From NCBI RefSeq assembly GCF_020536995.1, contig NC_068369.1:20155421-20219420 (forward strand): a DNA stretch of 64,000 nucleotides, written 5' to 3'. Below, in pieces: positions 24,278 through 36,605 of the stretch. This DNA is from Dreissena polymorpha (Eukaryota; Mollusca; Bivalvia; Myida; Dreissenidae). The translations under genes and the position numbers were made by a program. Position 1 is the stretch's first letter; every line of letters begins with the position of its first letter. The notes under the pieces are model-generated. The model made no database searches and was not told where the DNA came from. It saw only the letters and a program-made list of their open reading frames with translations.

Positions 24278-27200
24278 ATGCAATTAATTGCCTGTATAGC
24301 TGTTCTACTGGGGGCGGCCTATGCCCATCCGTTCTATCGGGATGGCTTCCCTAATGGGTGAGTCTTATACTTACGATTTGTTTTTAATTGTGAACGTTGG
24401 TATAAATCCGTAATGTGGTAATTTATCAATGTTCGTAGTGAGTTTTTTATGATGTTATGCTATATAAACTTTAAGGATTACTAACTTATTGTGTGCATAT
24501 AGAAAAACTTTGTTAAATAACTACTTTGATTTTTTGTAATAAATATAATTATAACATAAAGTTATAAAAAAAGAATTCAGTTTAAAATAGAATATTAAAT
24601 GTTTATTGACCATTAAACATAACAAATATTAAAAGATAGTCTGTCTAAGCCTACAACAGGAAAATCGCTCAGTAATAAAAACCTTAATCAGCTTTTTTTG
24701 CGCACTCGTTTGACTCCAATAAAAAGAATTCCATTTTGTGTAATGCATGCTCGCAGCGGTATTTCTTTCATGTGCAAGCAACGTGTTGAATAAGGGCCAG
24801 AATATGTTTATTTTTGTTATATTGTCATTTAAAGGGCTACATATCATTGTTGCGATATGTTAATAAGAGTTTCAGAAACTACAATATAGGCATTATGTGA
24901 GTTCAAAAATATTACCAGGAGAAAAATTCTTATTTACATCTGAAAATCTTTCGTTTAAGGCAAGTGACCTAAAAGATCTACTAGTCTTTTATCGGTTATA
25001 TAAAATTGTAAGATATTCTTATTATCTGGGGTCGAATTCACCAACCCATTCTTAGACTTAAGAATAAAGAATATAGAACCAAGACAATACATGTATTTTT
25101 TATATACCTGTTTAATGCTTTTAACAAAATACAGGTTGTATCAATCGTTGAAATAAAAAATCCCGTATTACGCTACTCGCTGTTTCCAATTCCGTATTAC
25201 CATACTAGCCGGACTACTTCCCATTTAATGACGTCACATTACACGCACCGAAAATAGAAATATTTTATATTACGAAATATATTACGTAGTACATAGTGTG
25301 ATGTCATTTCTGTGACAAAACACAATAGTTTTATCTAAACTCTGTAAGGACATGTCGGACGTGGTGTTTTTTAACAGTAAACTATGTGTTAAAAACGTAT
25401 TTTGGAGTGTGTGTTTATCATGCATAAATGTATATTTCGATAGGAATACAATAAAATAGTGTGGTTTAAACTAAGTTTCGATAAAGACATGGAAGATAGA
25501 AGTGGAAGTGCATATCGTTTAAACATTTTTGTTATAAACATCGGATTAAAGTTGTCAACTTAATTGTTATAAAAATTGGATTAACGATGGCATTAAGGTA
25601 AGCGTGTCGGAAACCTGTGTTTTCCCGGTTCGAATGTTTACACGTTAATTTACATAAACTGTATTAATACGCGTCTTAAATAAACTATGGCGTACCGTTT
25701 TAGTCATTGTTTTGTCAGTTTTGTTAAAGTAAAAAAAACATTTGTTTACTGTTTTCGTTAGTTGTTGTATATAATAAAAGGAATATTACACTAGTCAATT
25801 GTTCCAAGAGTTTGTATCACTCTCGTGGCTTGTGCTATTTTGCCTCACACTCGAAGCTCCGCCTCTCGTGTGATACGTCATCACACAAGCCACTCGAGTG
25901 ATACAAACTCTTGGAATTATTGACTAGCGAAATATTCCGTATATACATGCTACACATTGTGCTAATAGCATAAATAAGTTGTTAACCCTTTGCATGCTGG
26001 GAAATTTGTTGTCTGCTAAAATTTCGTCTGCTGAAATTCTACATTTAGCATTTTCTTCGATTTTTTCAAAGATTACCATCAGAATAGCAAATTGTTTGGA
26101 TCCTGATGAGACGCCACGTTCTGTGGCGTCTCATCTGGATCCAAACTGTTTGCGAAGGCCTTCAAAATTCGGATTCAGCACTGAAAGAGTTAAGAATGAA
26201 GAATCGTGTCATACGCAGAATTAAATCTTGTGTCGCATTGAACTGCATTATACTATTAGACAGCAAAATCAAGAATATTCATTGTTTTTAGAGTTAAGTC
26301 TAAGAATTGGTTGGTGAATACGAGCCCATATCATAAAATGCGAATACAATGTTGTGTGTTTCTGCTTACTAGTTACTCTATTCCGAACCCCTGTGGAGGC
26401 GGGATATGGGAGGCTGTAGGTCATTATGACCCTCATCATCATACCATCAACAAGAACCGATATGGACTGGTATGTAATGCTATGAATGCATTTTTGTATT
26501 ATGGACGACGTGTTTTGCGAAATGCCGTATGCCTGATATGAAAAGTCTAGTGAACGTGTGAGTATTTGAAAAAAAAAAAAACGTCATTCTTATTATAGTT
26601 CTGATCGGCAAAAGAGTATGTGTACCTCTGAAGTTTGACTCCGCCATTTTGCGTTTGAGCCTAGTTAATACAGTGTTTATGCTCTCCCGTTGACATGTGA
26701 ATCAAGTAATTGAAAATAACATTCCATTTAATGACAAAATATGTGTAGATTTTTACATTTTCTCTCAAACGTGACATAGACCTTTGGTCTCTAGACATGT
26801 ATCTAATTAATGAGTAACACACCGGTTGACTGAAGCAAGCATTGTATGTGAGGTACTGCAATCAGCTTGTGTGATGATAGCAATGACATTTTTTTAATCG
26901 CTGTCACAATTGCATGAGATTGACCGACAACAAACAATACTGTTAATGTTTATGTTGTTGTCGAGCTAGAATTAACGATCCGTGTCTGGCATTTGTCCCG
27001 GTTTGGTTAAATAAAGACTACCCGGTATACGCATCTTAAAATGAAAGCGATCATGCGGAAGGTCGCTAGACTGTAGGGTCGTAAGTTCAATTCCCTGCCT
27101 GGCGATTGGTCATGAAAATTCGGCTTAGACCATTCTCACCCTACATCTGATTGAAGCAGGCCAGGCAATGGTAGTTGTAAAGGCCATATGTACTGATATA

Positions 27201-27999
27201 GTGTCAGAAGGTTAAATGACCGCCTCATGTAACTGAAGTACATATACTGCTATACGTTGGAATTAAAAAAAACACAAATAAACCTCCATACATAAAATAA
27301 TGGTGTTTAAAGGCATTCTCCGCCGCCGGTCACACTTGGACCCATGCCCTCTGCATGGCGGACAGTGACGGCGACGGCAAAACTAACGGAGCGGAACTCG
27401 GGGACCCGACCTGCGTCTGGGTGAGGGGTGGAGTGCCCACCGGCCATGCCACCGGACATCCGGGTAACTGTCTATACCATTACGTTTTGTTCATTGAAAC
27501 CAATAATTTGTCTACCATACAGAGGTGGTGATATCTCATATGCCGTACGTGTCCGTTCTTGATATTTTTTTGGGGAAAGCAATTTTATTATGTATCTTAT
27601 AATAATACGTGAGCGTTTTCAACGATCAAAGCGGTAGCACTCCATTTCTAAAACGTTCATGTTACATGCAATGACCTTCCGGAACCAATTTCATTTTAGT
27701 ACTGTCATTCACGGAACGGGAAGCAAATGGAAACAATCGAACTGTTATTTCATACATGTTTAATTTACATAAGAAAATATTCGAATTTTTGGTATTACGT
27801 GTGAAATAAGAAACAGCGTGCGATAAAATGCTGGTTTTGTATATTTTGCGATGTGGCGTGCAATAAAATTAGTATTTCCTGTTTAATCCTTTTTGATGAA
27901 TGGTTCACGTATATTTCTCCAGGAATCTGCGAGCCAGTGGGGTCTTGCGGAGACGGGTTTACGTGCAACTGCCATGGCGGCCATTGTGTTGGGAAATAA
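24278..27999 (+). CDS. Temptin-like secreted protein, gene B (four exons)
   Basis: Exons 24,278-24,357, 26,373-26,469, 27,313-27,463 and 27,923-27,999, all GT-AG, same phases as gene A, about 134 residues. Signal peptide MQLIACIAVLLGAAYA, then HPFYRDGFPNG; exon 2 YSIPNPCGGGIWEAVGHYD; exon 3 AFSAAGHTW...DSDGDGKTNGAELGDP...CVWVRGG; exon 4 ICEPVGSCGDGFTCNC...CVGK with five cysteines. Temptin family members are small secreted proteins, and the Aplysia one acts with attractin in pheromonal attraction. Every splice site and the frame are intact, so I take it as functional. Its core promoter with a TATA box is shared with gene C. Intron 1 has gained a 1.3-kb inverted-repeat element absent from C. 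Its function here is inferred only from the family. Confidence 0.9.
25780..25938. mobile_element. 159-bp palindromic element
   Basis: Inverted arms: CACTAGTCAATTGTTCCAAG faces its near complement ending 'attgactagcg', and the symmetry extends to GGAATATT at both outer edges. The centre holds 'cacactcgaagctccgcctc'. Foldback/MITE-like and non-coding. Confidence 0.6.
25986..26189. mobile_element. TTAA-flanked hairpin MITE, second family
   Basis: TTAA on both sides (25,982-25,985 and 26,190-26,193). Ends CCCTTTGCATGCTG and the reverse complement of CTCTTTCAGTGCTG differ from the first family. The core (GATGAGACGCC...GGCGTCTCATC, then CTGTTTGCGAAGGCCTT) is clearly related to it. Confidence 0.75.
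27046..27175 (+). repeat. tRNA-like SINE relic in intron 2 of gene B
   Basis: Contains GTAAGTTCAATTCCC, a B-box-like motif, preceded by 'aaggtcgctagactgtaggg' and followed by 'ctacatctgattgaagca'. The same block lies in gene C intron 2 (about 36,480-36,605), so it predates the B/C duplication. Confidence 0.4.
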
Positions 28000-29549
28000 T
28001 CGTCGGAATAAAAAAAACTGCCTTGCTTGTTATGTTTTTGGATACATCTGTGATGAATGTTCTATAAGCATTTCTAAAATTAGTTGATATTCCTTGGAAA
28101 TTACTTCCCTTCACATCAAATATTGTATTACGCTATTAATAAGTGCATATTCAACTTTTGGGGATTGTTTTCTCACAAGGTGCATTCAAACATGTGTCTA
28201 TTGATCGCGTAAAGAACGTTATATTCAATTTTTAATAACATAACCTCTTATTAAAGATTTAACATAATTTGTGCTATAAAATGAAAATAAAATTAATAAA
28301 GTCTATTTTGAACCATGTCCAGTCGTACGTGTGCTTTTTTATATGCGCATGAAAACAATACAAAGGAAGCCAACTTGCAAGTCTAGTACCGGTCCTTTAA
28401 TGATACATGTTTCTTTTTCATACAAAAATCATGATGATGTATCTTTAATTAAGTGTCAAGTCTTACAGAAGCCAATTAAAAAAACATAGTCTGTCAACAT
28501 GCTTTTAGCAATGCAGCTCATCTGGTTCAATTGCAGCATATTTATAAATACTCTAACAATCAATCAAAGTCATCGGAACTACAGTATAATATACTTGTGG
28601 AAAAGGTCTATATGTTAATGATACGCTATTTGTTTGAAATTATCTGACAATGAAAACAAAACAAAATTAGTTTGAACTGAAATGAAGACAGCTTTTATCG
28701 AACGCTTATACATTTTTTAAATTACACAAATACATTAAATCTATCAATTCGCCGATAATCGATCAAGACGTTTATACGTGTGCATGTATATACTAGTTCA
28801 CGTTGCAGCGATGTAATTGGATTTTGCTTTTATGTTCTCTTACGTTAACGTTGTCCGTAACAATGTTCTTAACTTTTATTATGCATGTAATTATTATTAT
28901 TTACAAAATTCTGACGTCATTATCTATTCCTGGTTTTATATTGTAATTGTCACAGTCCGTCTTTAACAAGATCAAAGTACTGACAGTACTGGTGTGACGA
29001 TGCTTGTGAAGAAGATTGATATAAAAGCATCTATTTAAGTTTATCTACATCACCACAATTGTGTATGTGGGTACAAAAATTTTGGGTAGATATTCGACGT
29101 GTATTTTCTGTACCACTTATCTTAAAACACGTTCTGTTACAGTAAAACGTTTGTGTGTTATAACATTACGTTTCAGCATATACATTCAAAACTTGGCATG
29201 CTCTTTAATAAAACCATGCTCTTTAATTTTACATGCATATCATACCAAACTTATATTTCGCTGTTTTCTTTCCTAAGAATATAATACTTAATGATGCTAT
29301 GTGTACGAACGTAATTTCACATGCCCATGTGCATAAACATATACTTTTTTCTCTTTTGATTATTGTTTTATCTCTAATTAAATAAGCTTAGGCATGTTTG
29401 TTCGTTAAGTACAGCAATAATTTCATGATGATTCCCGAAAGCAGGTATGAGCACATAGTCGTAAGAGCACTTGAATACGTGAGTTCGCCCATGAACACAT
29501 GGTAAGGTTAACTAAATCTCAACGATATGACCTAATATGTGTTTAAAAC
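28000..29549. other. 3' flank of gene B and spacer
   Basis: Clustered AATAAA signals at about 28,286-28,300 are conserved beside gene C (about 38,560-38,578) and probably end the transcript. Beyond about 28,560 the sequence is AT-rich spacer with no gene seen. Confidence 0.5.
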
Positions 29550-29764
29550 GGGAAGAGGACAACGACAACGAGCGAGACATGGTATAGGGGTGATAACCCT
29601 GGGTTATGGTTAGGGTTAAGGTTAGGTGTCGGGTTAGGGTTAAGGTTAGGGTTAAGGTTAATCCTAACCCAAACCCGACCCTTAACCCTAACCCTTCCTT
29701 TACCCTTTAACTCCCCATGCGCATTACAATACCATGCCTCGCTCGTTGTCGTTGTCCGCTTCCC
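29550..29764. mobile_element. MITE with head-to-head telomere-like core, copy 2
   Basis: Terminal inverted repeats of about 36 bp start GGGAAGAGGACAACGAC and GGGAAGCGGACAACGAC. A perfect 9-bp duplication GTTTAAAAC lies at 29,541-29,549 and 29,765-29,773. The core reads TTAGGG-type repeats (about 29,603-29,660) into CCCTAA-type repeats (about 29,661-29,700). It is intergenic, between temptin-like B and duplication unit 2. Confidence 0.87.
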
Positions 29765-29773
29765 GTTTAAAAC

Positions 29774-30897
29774 ATCAAACAATATCCAACAAACGAATGA
29801 ATTATCAAACATAGTATGTGCACTGATGTGGCTCTGTAATTTCTGTTTGAAAAGTTTATTAAATATGCAAATTAAACACGCATAAGAGCGAGTTTCACAC
29901 ATGCCAACATGGTATTATGCTGTTTATATACCATAGTCGTTACAACGTTACAAATGGCAGGTTCGAAATAATTCGTTTTCTGTACACTCATGATCGCGTT
30001 GAAAGTTAATTATAAACGTTTTAATTCGCAATTTATTAACTGAATCACGACAAATGCCAAACACAATACAGAAAATGCATAGTTGTTTCATTGATTTATA
30101 AAAATATAATGGATTGAATATAACTGATTTAAAATCCACGTTTTCAAACTATTATTAAAAACCTTTTTCTCAGAATATGCTGTCCTATTTATAGCTGAGC
30201 TTCCTATCTTTAAGTTTCGATGTTATACCCGGTTTTTTCTTGCATTTTTCCTTTAAAAGTGATGTTGCACAATACAGAGGTTACCAATTTATTTCATTAT
30301 TTTAGAGTCATATATTCGCTTAAATTGAATAAAGGCACATGGATTAACAAAGAAGTCAGTTAAATATCTTTATGCATTGGACCGAACATGAATACGTAAG
30401 TATACAAGTTGGATATTTGAATAGTTCATGCATATTGGCGTAACAGTCTCAGACCCTTTTAAAAATCTGCTTGACGAAAACTTGATGTTAGAAAATATGT
30501 TTCTACCCTGAAAGATTAGGGTTGCGGTCCCAACTCTAAATCGCACTAGACATTACCTGAATAAGGCCAAACACCACTAGCACGGGTACAACAACAGCCG
30601 TTTTTGCCGAACGAGCGACTCCATATCTCCGAGTAACAGCCCTGAAAATACCAAGCCTTCTTAAACGGTCATTTCTTAAAATGCTTTATTCAATAATAGT
30701 TTTTCAGTTTATGAAGTTGTTGTTAATGATTGAAATACTTGGCAACAGTGAATATTATTATGGTAGATAGCTTGATTTAAATTGTAAACGATACGCCAAA
30801 TGTATAATAAAATGGTTATTCATAATAGCTTTGAAGTTGTTACCAAACTGGATTTGGTAAGCCGATCAAAACTCACCCACCATATCACCCCATAATT

Positions 30898-30901
<4 letters not shown>
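29774..30901. other. Intergenic, no gene seen
   Basis: AT-rich sequence, no recognisable gene or repeat. Confidence 0.4.

Positions 30902-30982
<81 letters not shown>
30902..30982. repeat. (TA)n microsatellite
   Basis: About 40 TA dinucleotides with a single GA interruption, just outside the left edge of duplication unit 2. Confidence 0.95.
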
Positions 30983-30986
<4 letters not shown>

Positions 30987-31617
30987 ATTAATCATCATAT
31001 CAACGCTCAAGTCGGAAATCTTTTTGAACATACATTTGCCGTATACATGTCTGTTTGTGTATATTGTTGCTGCTAATTTATTTATTTTCTTTAATATTAT
31101 TTTAATTTTATTCTATTTAGTGATGGGGGTGCTCAAAGTATGCCGAACAACTGATCATTTTATTGTGGCGTGTGAATGGTGTGATTGGATCAATAATTAG
31201 TTCACATATGGGAGTGGTGTGCTATCGCCATTTCCTGACTTTATCCACTCGTTATACAATCTAGCGTGTCCTAACTTCAGTGTAATTGCGATCAAATCGT
31301 GATTTCTACTCATGCCATGATTGACCCAAACTATATCGTATGTGAAGGTACATAGGCGTAAGTGCAGTGAAAAGCCGTTGTATATTTCAATAATGCTTTA
31401 TTACACTCAGGTCTTTTTTTACACTTGGGGATGCGGCTCTCAGCACGATTTGGTGTGGAAATATATAATATATATTAGGCGAATAGGGGTTTAATCAAGA
31501 TGATTTATGTAGGAAACAGTGTATGATTTAAGAAAGTCAAGACTGCTTCTCTCAATTAGGTTTATCAATAGGTTTTATCCTATCGCTACGGACCATGGTT
31601 TGTTTTAAGGCTCGCTT

Positions 31618-32050
31618 AAAGGCCTTTTACAGATTTTGACATGTATTGAAGTTTGTCATTTAATACTTTATATTGATAAATTAAAACATCGGACCTCAAA
31701 ATCTCCAGCATAAAACAAGAATACCATTTTAAAAAAGAAGAAAAAAGTGACCTTCAACTGGGTTCAAACCACTGACCCTTGGAGATCCTGGATTAAAAAG
31801 CCTTCTGCTTAGACCACGAAGCCATCATTCTCATGCTATGATAGAATGTATTTTACATTATATAAGCAATCCTCGTAGTTCACAAAATTTAACGACAACA
31901 ACAGAGCTCTCAAATTATTAAATCGTTTCGCGTTTGCAACGCTTGATATTTTTTCAGGTTTTCAAATCAAAAGATGCATATAATGGAAATTATACGTAAA
32001 TGGTAAATTTTTCAGTATTACTGTTTCCTCACAAATATCAACATCTTTTT
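31618..32050 (-). repeat. tRNA-containing SINE-like repeat, copy 4
   Basis: Inverted copy inserted into the single relic of the 44-bp minisatellite unit. tRNA-like block at about 31,745-31,825. Confidence 0.65.
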
Positions 32051-33583
32051 TTAATTTGTCAATTTACAAACCCGTGAAAAGGCTTCTTATGGATCTGCAT
32101 TTAGTATGTCGCGGTAAGGTAAACATTTTAAGGAGAGACATTCTGATAAGAACACCTAGTCTTGTATTTAGGGCAACTTACAAATCGCCTGTACCAATGC
32201 ACGATATAACATACAAACACAAACATTAAACATATTGGCAATCATCAAACAGCCTTCGAACGGTCCATGCAAGCATTAAGGGTTTTAGCCTGTTACAACG
32301 CTAAGATGTAATTGCAAATATGGATACAACATAGCACTACATTATATTTTAAATTACACATTATTAATAGTTTATTAACAACTATGAATTGGGCTTATTG
32401 TTTCGGTACCAATTTGCTGTCAGTACGCCTACACGTGTACAATGAGTCGTATGAGCAGACACAGTTTAGATTGAAACCGCATTTATTATTAAGGGATTGT
32501 TCACAGTTTAGCAAATTAACAATAACAATTTGATAGACTATAAACAGAATGTATACATACATTCAAATAAAATTAATCACTTGGAACGAAGAGAAAAAAA
32601 TATTTAAAAAAACGGTTGATTGATGGATTATAATAACTTAAAATCTGTAAAATAATTTAATTTAGAACACACTTATTTTCTAAGATTGTTCAAAGTAGCC
32701 TACGTAGGACAGTGGACGTGCGTACGATTTGTCCTCTTAAGGTCCCGAGTTCGAGTCTCGCGGTATGCAAACTTGTTTATCAATAATTTTGTGTTGTAAG
32801 CATGATCATTGAAAACTATTTCAAATAGTATACATTCAGTTTTTTTTAAGAAATACTGTAATGTCAATTTTTAATAAAAATCTGTGAAATACTAGTAGTC
32901 CTTTTAAGTATTTGGATATATTTTGGATAATTTTTAAAGGGACTTGTTACATATTGTTTCTCTCTTTTGTTTTTGAAATACAAAATCATTAAATGTACTG
33001 GAAAGAAAGGTACAACACACACAATATAAAGACAAAACTGGTGTGTTCGCTATGTCACATAAACATGTATTCGGTCAGCTCCCATATTAACGATATCTAC
33101 TCAAATGATCGTGCTTAGAATTTTATTCGAGGAGTATCTGCACGTGAGGAGGGCACATCAACATAAATGTAAACTTAATTCGACAGACTGGTGCTTGTTT
33201 CGATACAAAACTTAAAAATTACATACAAATGTTAAGCATAAAAATGATTTAAGCTCGGTCTCATCGCCTTCGTGCTGCATTGTTTTGAGTCAGTTATTAT
33301 GAGGTCAACAACAATACGTATCTTTGACGACTAATTTGAGGAAAAATAAATCGTGTCTGCCATATAAATTAACTGACTGAAACAAAACATGTCATTCAGT
33401 AACCGTAAGGAATATGCAATTGGGCAGTAGTTGGTGTAACCGCATATTTCCAGTAAAGATCACTTATTGGCGATCATAAAAGGTTATAATTTGCCATATG
33501 ATAACTGAATATGTGAGAGAATTTCAGAAAATCTTAAGTGGTAATGTAGTTGGAAAAAAAGGTCATTAAAACGAAGGATTACA

Positions 33584-34275
33584 TGGAGCCCTAATACATT
33601 AACAGTGTGAAGTTACGTCTGACGTCAGCGTTAAAACGAATTGGTCCACCAATACGTCGTGTAGTCAGTTTTGAAGCGTGAGAGTCCTCAATATGTTGTG
33701 CACTGATAGACATTGAACTATTGAGATTGCGTCATGGTTTTTAATTTTCATCTCATATATCTGCAAGCTGGCGCAATATTTGAGGCCAAACACTTTTTAA
33801 ATCAATAATTTGTGTATGGAATGCACGTATCGCTTCATTGTTTTATTACGATGGAGATCGTTTAAGACTAACATCGATTTCCAGTATGGACAATGATTAT
33901 GTATACATATTAAGATTTAACAACAAACTATGTAATATGACGCTAAACGCAACTTTTTTTTCTAATTCCTCATGAGACACCTTTATGATTTTGTATTTTA
34001 TTCTGGATTACGGGTACGCGGTGGTGGCCCTTTAAACCGGTTTAAACCCCAATTGCTTTGGTATTGACTGTTCCAAGCAGGGTAACCCGTCCATACTAAT
34101 TTTAATGTTCAGAGTTCCGCTGATATGTGGAACACTTTCATTAAACCAAGGACTTTTGGACGACTTTCACAAAGAAAATCTCCAAATAATTTGTGAAGCT
34201 TTTTTTCCTTATATAAGATCGTATTATCCGTATATTAGTATTTGATCATGTTCAAAACACGTACCATCAATTGTT
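33584..34275. mobile_element. ~690-bp insertion upstream of gene C
   Basis: Present in unit 2 but absent between the matching points near 23,988-23,995 in unit 1. It contains 'gtttaaaccccaattgctttgg' and 'ttgactgttccaag', phrases shared with a family also seen at about 56,930. No terminal repeats were found. Its right edge is about 270 bp before the gene C ATG, so it separates the core promoter from upstream sequence kept in gene B. Confidence 0.5.
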
Positions 34276-34480
34276 TCGACCTCAAACTATTGACCCAGTG
34301 GAATTCATATTAAATATGACCTTAATTTTCATTGATTGATGTTTTAAATGAAGACAAGGACAAAATTACACATTAAGTGTTACATGAAAACAGATAAAAA
34401 CTTTATATAGCCAACTAAAATGATACTTGCTTGGCCTTAGTTACGTAACAGAAGTGCGAGTCACAGAAATCTCGACCTCA

Positions 34481-34490
34481 TATATAAATA
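34481..34490 (+). promoter_or_regulatory. TATA box of temptin-like C
   Basis: TATATAAATA lies 67 bp before the ATG, in the same conserved context as gene B ('tcacagaaatctcgacctca'). Confidence 0.6.
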
Positions 34491-35269
34491 TTTAGGGTAC
34501 GACACGATTTAGTTTAGTATTCATTTCGGAGCAAGAGAAGGGATAGGATGCAATTAATCGCCTTTATAGCTGTTCTTCTGGGGGCGGTTTCTGCCCATCC
34601 GTTCTATCGGATTCCTTCCCTAATGGGTGAGTCTTTGATCAACGATTTGTTTTTATTTGAAGGGTTAACGTTGAAATTTTTTTTTTTTTTGTATTTGATC
34701 AATGCGCGCAGTGAGTTTTCTAGTTGGAATGATATATTAACTTTGGAGATACAGTTTGACTCGTCTTATAAACTAACTTCTTGTATGCATATAAACCTTG
34801 TTAAATAACTACTTGGATGTTTGGTAATAAATATAATTATATCATAAAGTAATCAAAGTATTCAATTTATTATAGAATATAACATGTTTATTGACCATAG
34901 ACATACCATCAAAAAATAATCTCTCTAAGCCTACAGACGAAATTCGTTCAGTAATACAAACCTTTATCAGCTCACTTTGACTACAATAACGAAGAATGTG
35001 TAATGAACAGCCATATTTGTAGGTCACGCGGTTGTATATCGTGTTCTTTAAATTTAACACAGTGTTGATAAAAATATTACAATATATGTACATTTCCAGA
35101 AAGCAAATTCAGTTATGCTGTTGAAAAAGACCGAGTTCATAGAAATCGCTGCACAATTGATGAAGTTATGGCTGTTAAAGCGATGCACCCTGTTTCGGGT
35201 CATTTTAGTTGAATACCTTGTTATTATATTATATTCGTTGTAGTCATGATATTTGTGATGAAAAAGTAA

Positions 35270-35680
35270 TACTTAACATTAACCATGCTCTAAAATATCC
35301 ATTATTTGCATCTGTTGACGATTTAAAAATCTGAAACATATAAAACGTTGCAAACGTGAAACGATTGAATAATTTGGGGAGGGATCGTTGTTGTCGTTAT
35401 ATTTTGTGATACTACGTGGATTGCTTATATAAATATAAAATACACCATTCATTGTATGAGCACGGATGGCCGAACTGGTCTTAGCGTTAGACTTTACTCG
35501 AGGACTCCAGGGGTCAGTGGTTTCGAGCCTAGTTTAGGGTCACTTTCTTTCTTTAATTGTATTCTTGTTTTTTTTTTCTACTGGAGCTGTTTAGATCCAA
35601 TGTTTACATTTATCATGATAACAGCATTTAATGACAAACTTCACTACATGCCCAAATCTGTGAAAAGGTCCCTTTAATGC
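35270..35680 (+). repeat. tRNA-containing SINE-like repeat, copy 5
   Basis: In intron 1 of gene C and absent from gene B. The tRNA-like block at about 35,455-35,545 reads GGATGGCCGAACTGGTC ... GGTTTCGAGCC. About 190 bp of family sequence lies before it and about 135 bp after it. Confidence 0.7.
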
Positions 35681-36479
35681 AAGAGACTTAAACATCTACC
35701 AGTCCTTTATCAGTTATTTTAAAACAGTAAACATATTATGATCATATCTTTAAGTTCGATTAAAATGTCGTTGTGTTTTCTGCTCACTAGTTACTCTGTG
35801 CCTAACCCCTGTGGAGGCGGGATATGGGAGGCTGTAGGTCATTATGATCCTAATCATCACACCATAAACAAGAACAGATTCGGGCAGGTACGTACAACTA
35901 TGAGTGCATTTTGTATTATGGACGACGTGTTTTGCGAAATGTCCGTATGCCTGATATGAAAAGTGTAGTGAACGTGTTAATATTTGAGAAATAAAACAAT
36001 GCCGTCTTATTATAGTTTTTGACTCGCAAAAGAGTATTTGTAGCTATTAAGTTTGACTTCGCCATTTTAGGTTTGGGTCTGATTTATAAAGAGTTCATGC
36101 TCTCCCGTTGACATGTGAACCAAGCAATTAAAAATAACATTCAATTTAAGCTATGTGTATATCTTTTACCTTTTCTCTCAAACGTGACTTTGACCGTTTG
36201 CCTATATATCTGATTAATAAGTAACACGCCAGTTGACTGTTGTAAGCATTGTATGTGAGTTACTGCAATCAAGGTTGTGTGATAACTGCATTGACATTGT
36301 TTTAATCGATGTCATGTTTTAATCGCTGCCACAATTGAATGATAATGACCGACATAAAGCAATTTGTGTTAATGTTTGATGAAGTTGTCGAGCTCAAAGT
36401 TACGATCACGTGTCTCGCGTTTGTACCGGTTTGGATAAATAAAGACTACCCCGGTATGCACATCTTAAAATAAACGCAA

Positions 36480-36605
36480 TCATGGCCAAAGCCGCTAGAC
36501 TGTAGGTTCGTAAGTTCAATTCCCTGCCTGATGATTGGTCATAAAATTCGGTTAAGACCCATCTCACCCTACATCTGATTGAAGCAAGTCATGCAATAGT
36601 ATTAT
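36480..36605 (+). repeat. tRNA-like SINE relic in intron 2 of gene C
   Basis: Counterpart of 27,046-27,175, with GTAAGTTCAATTCCC preserved. Confidence 0.4.

Larger units (their letters stand above)
25028..26327. mobile_element. 1.3-kb inverted-repeat element nested in intron 1 of gene B
   Basis: Ends GGGGTCGAATTCACCAAC and the reverse complement of GGGCTCGTATTCACCAAC, with similarity continuing through TTCTTAGACTTAA. Gene C lacks it. It contains two further elements (25,780-25,938 and 25,986-26,189), so it is a nest. No transposase frame and no clear target duplication were seen. Confidence 0.6.
10660..28560. repeat. Segmental duplication unit 1 (contains temptin-like A and B)
   Basis: Collinear similarity to unit 2 in ordered blocks: about 10,745-14,245 matches 31,120-33,265; about 23,680-25,020 matches 33,280-35,090; about 26,300-28,560 matches 35,690-38,750 plus 39,777-39,840. 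Landmarks include 'gctcaaagtacgccgaacaactgatc' in both and 'tcagttattatgaggtcaccaac' next to the junction. The 14.25-23.68 kb block with gene A has no counterpart in unit 2. Limits are approximate, as they were read by eye. Confidence 0.75.
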
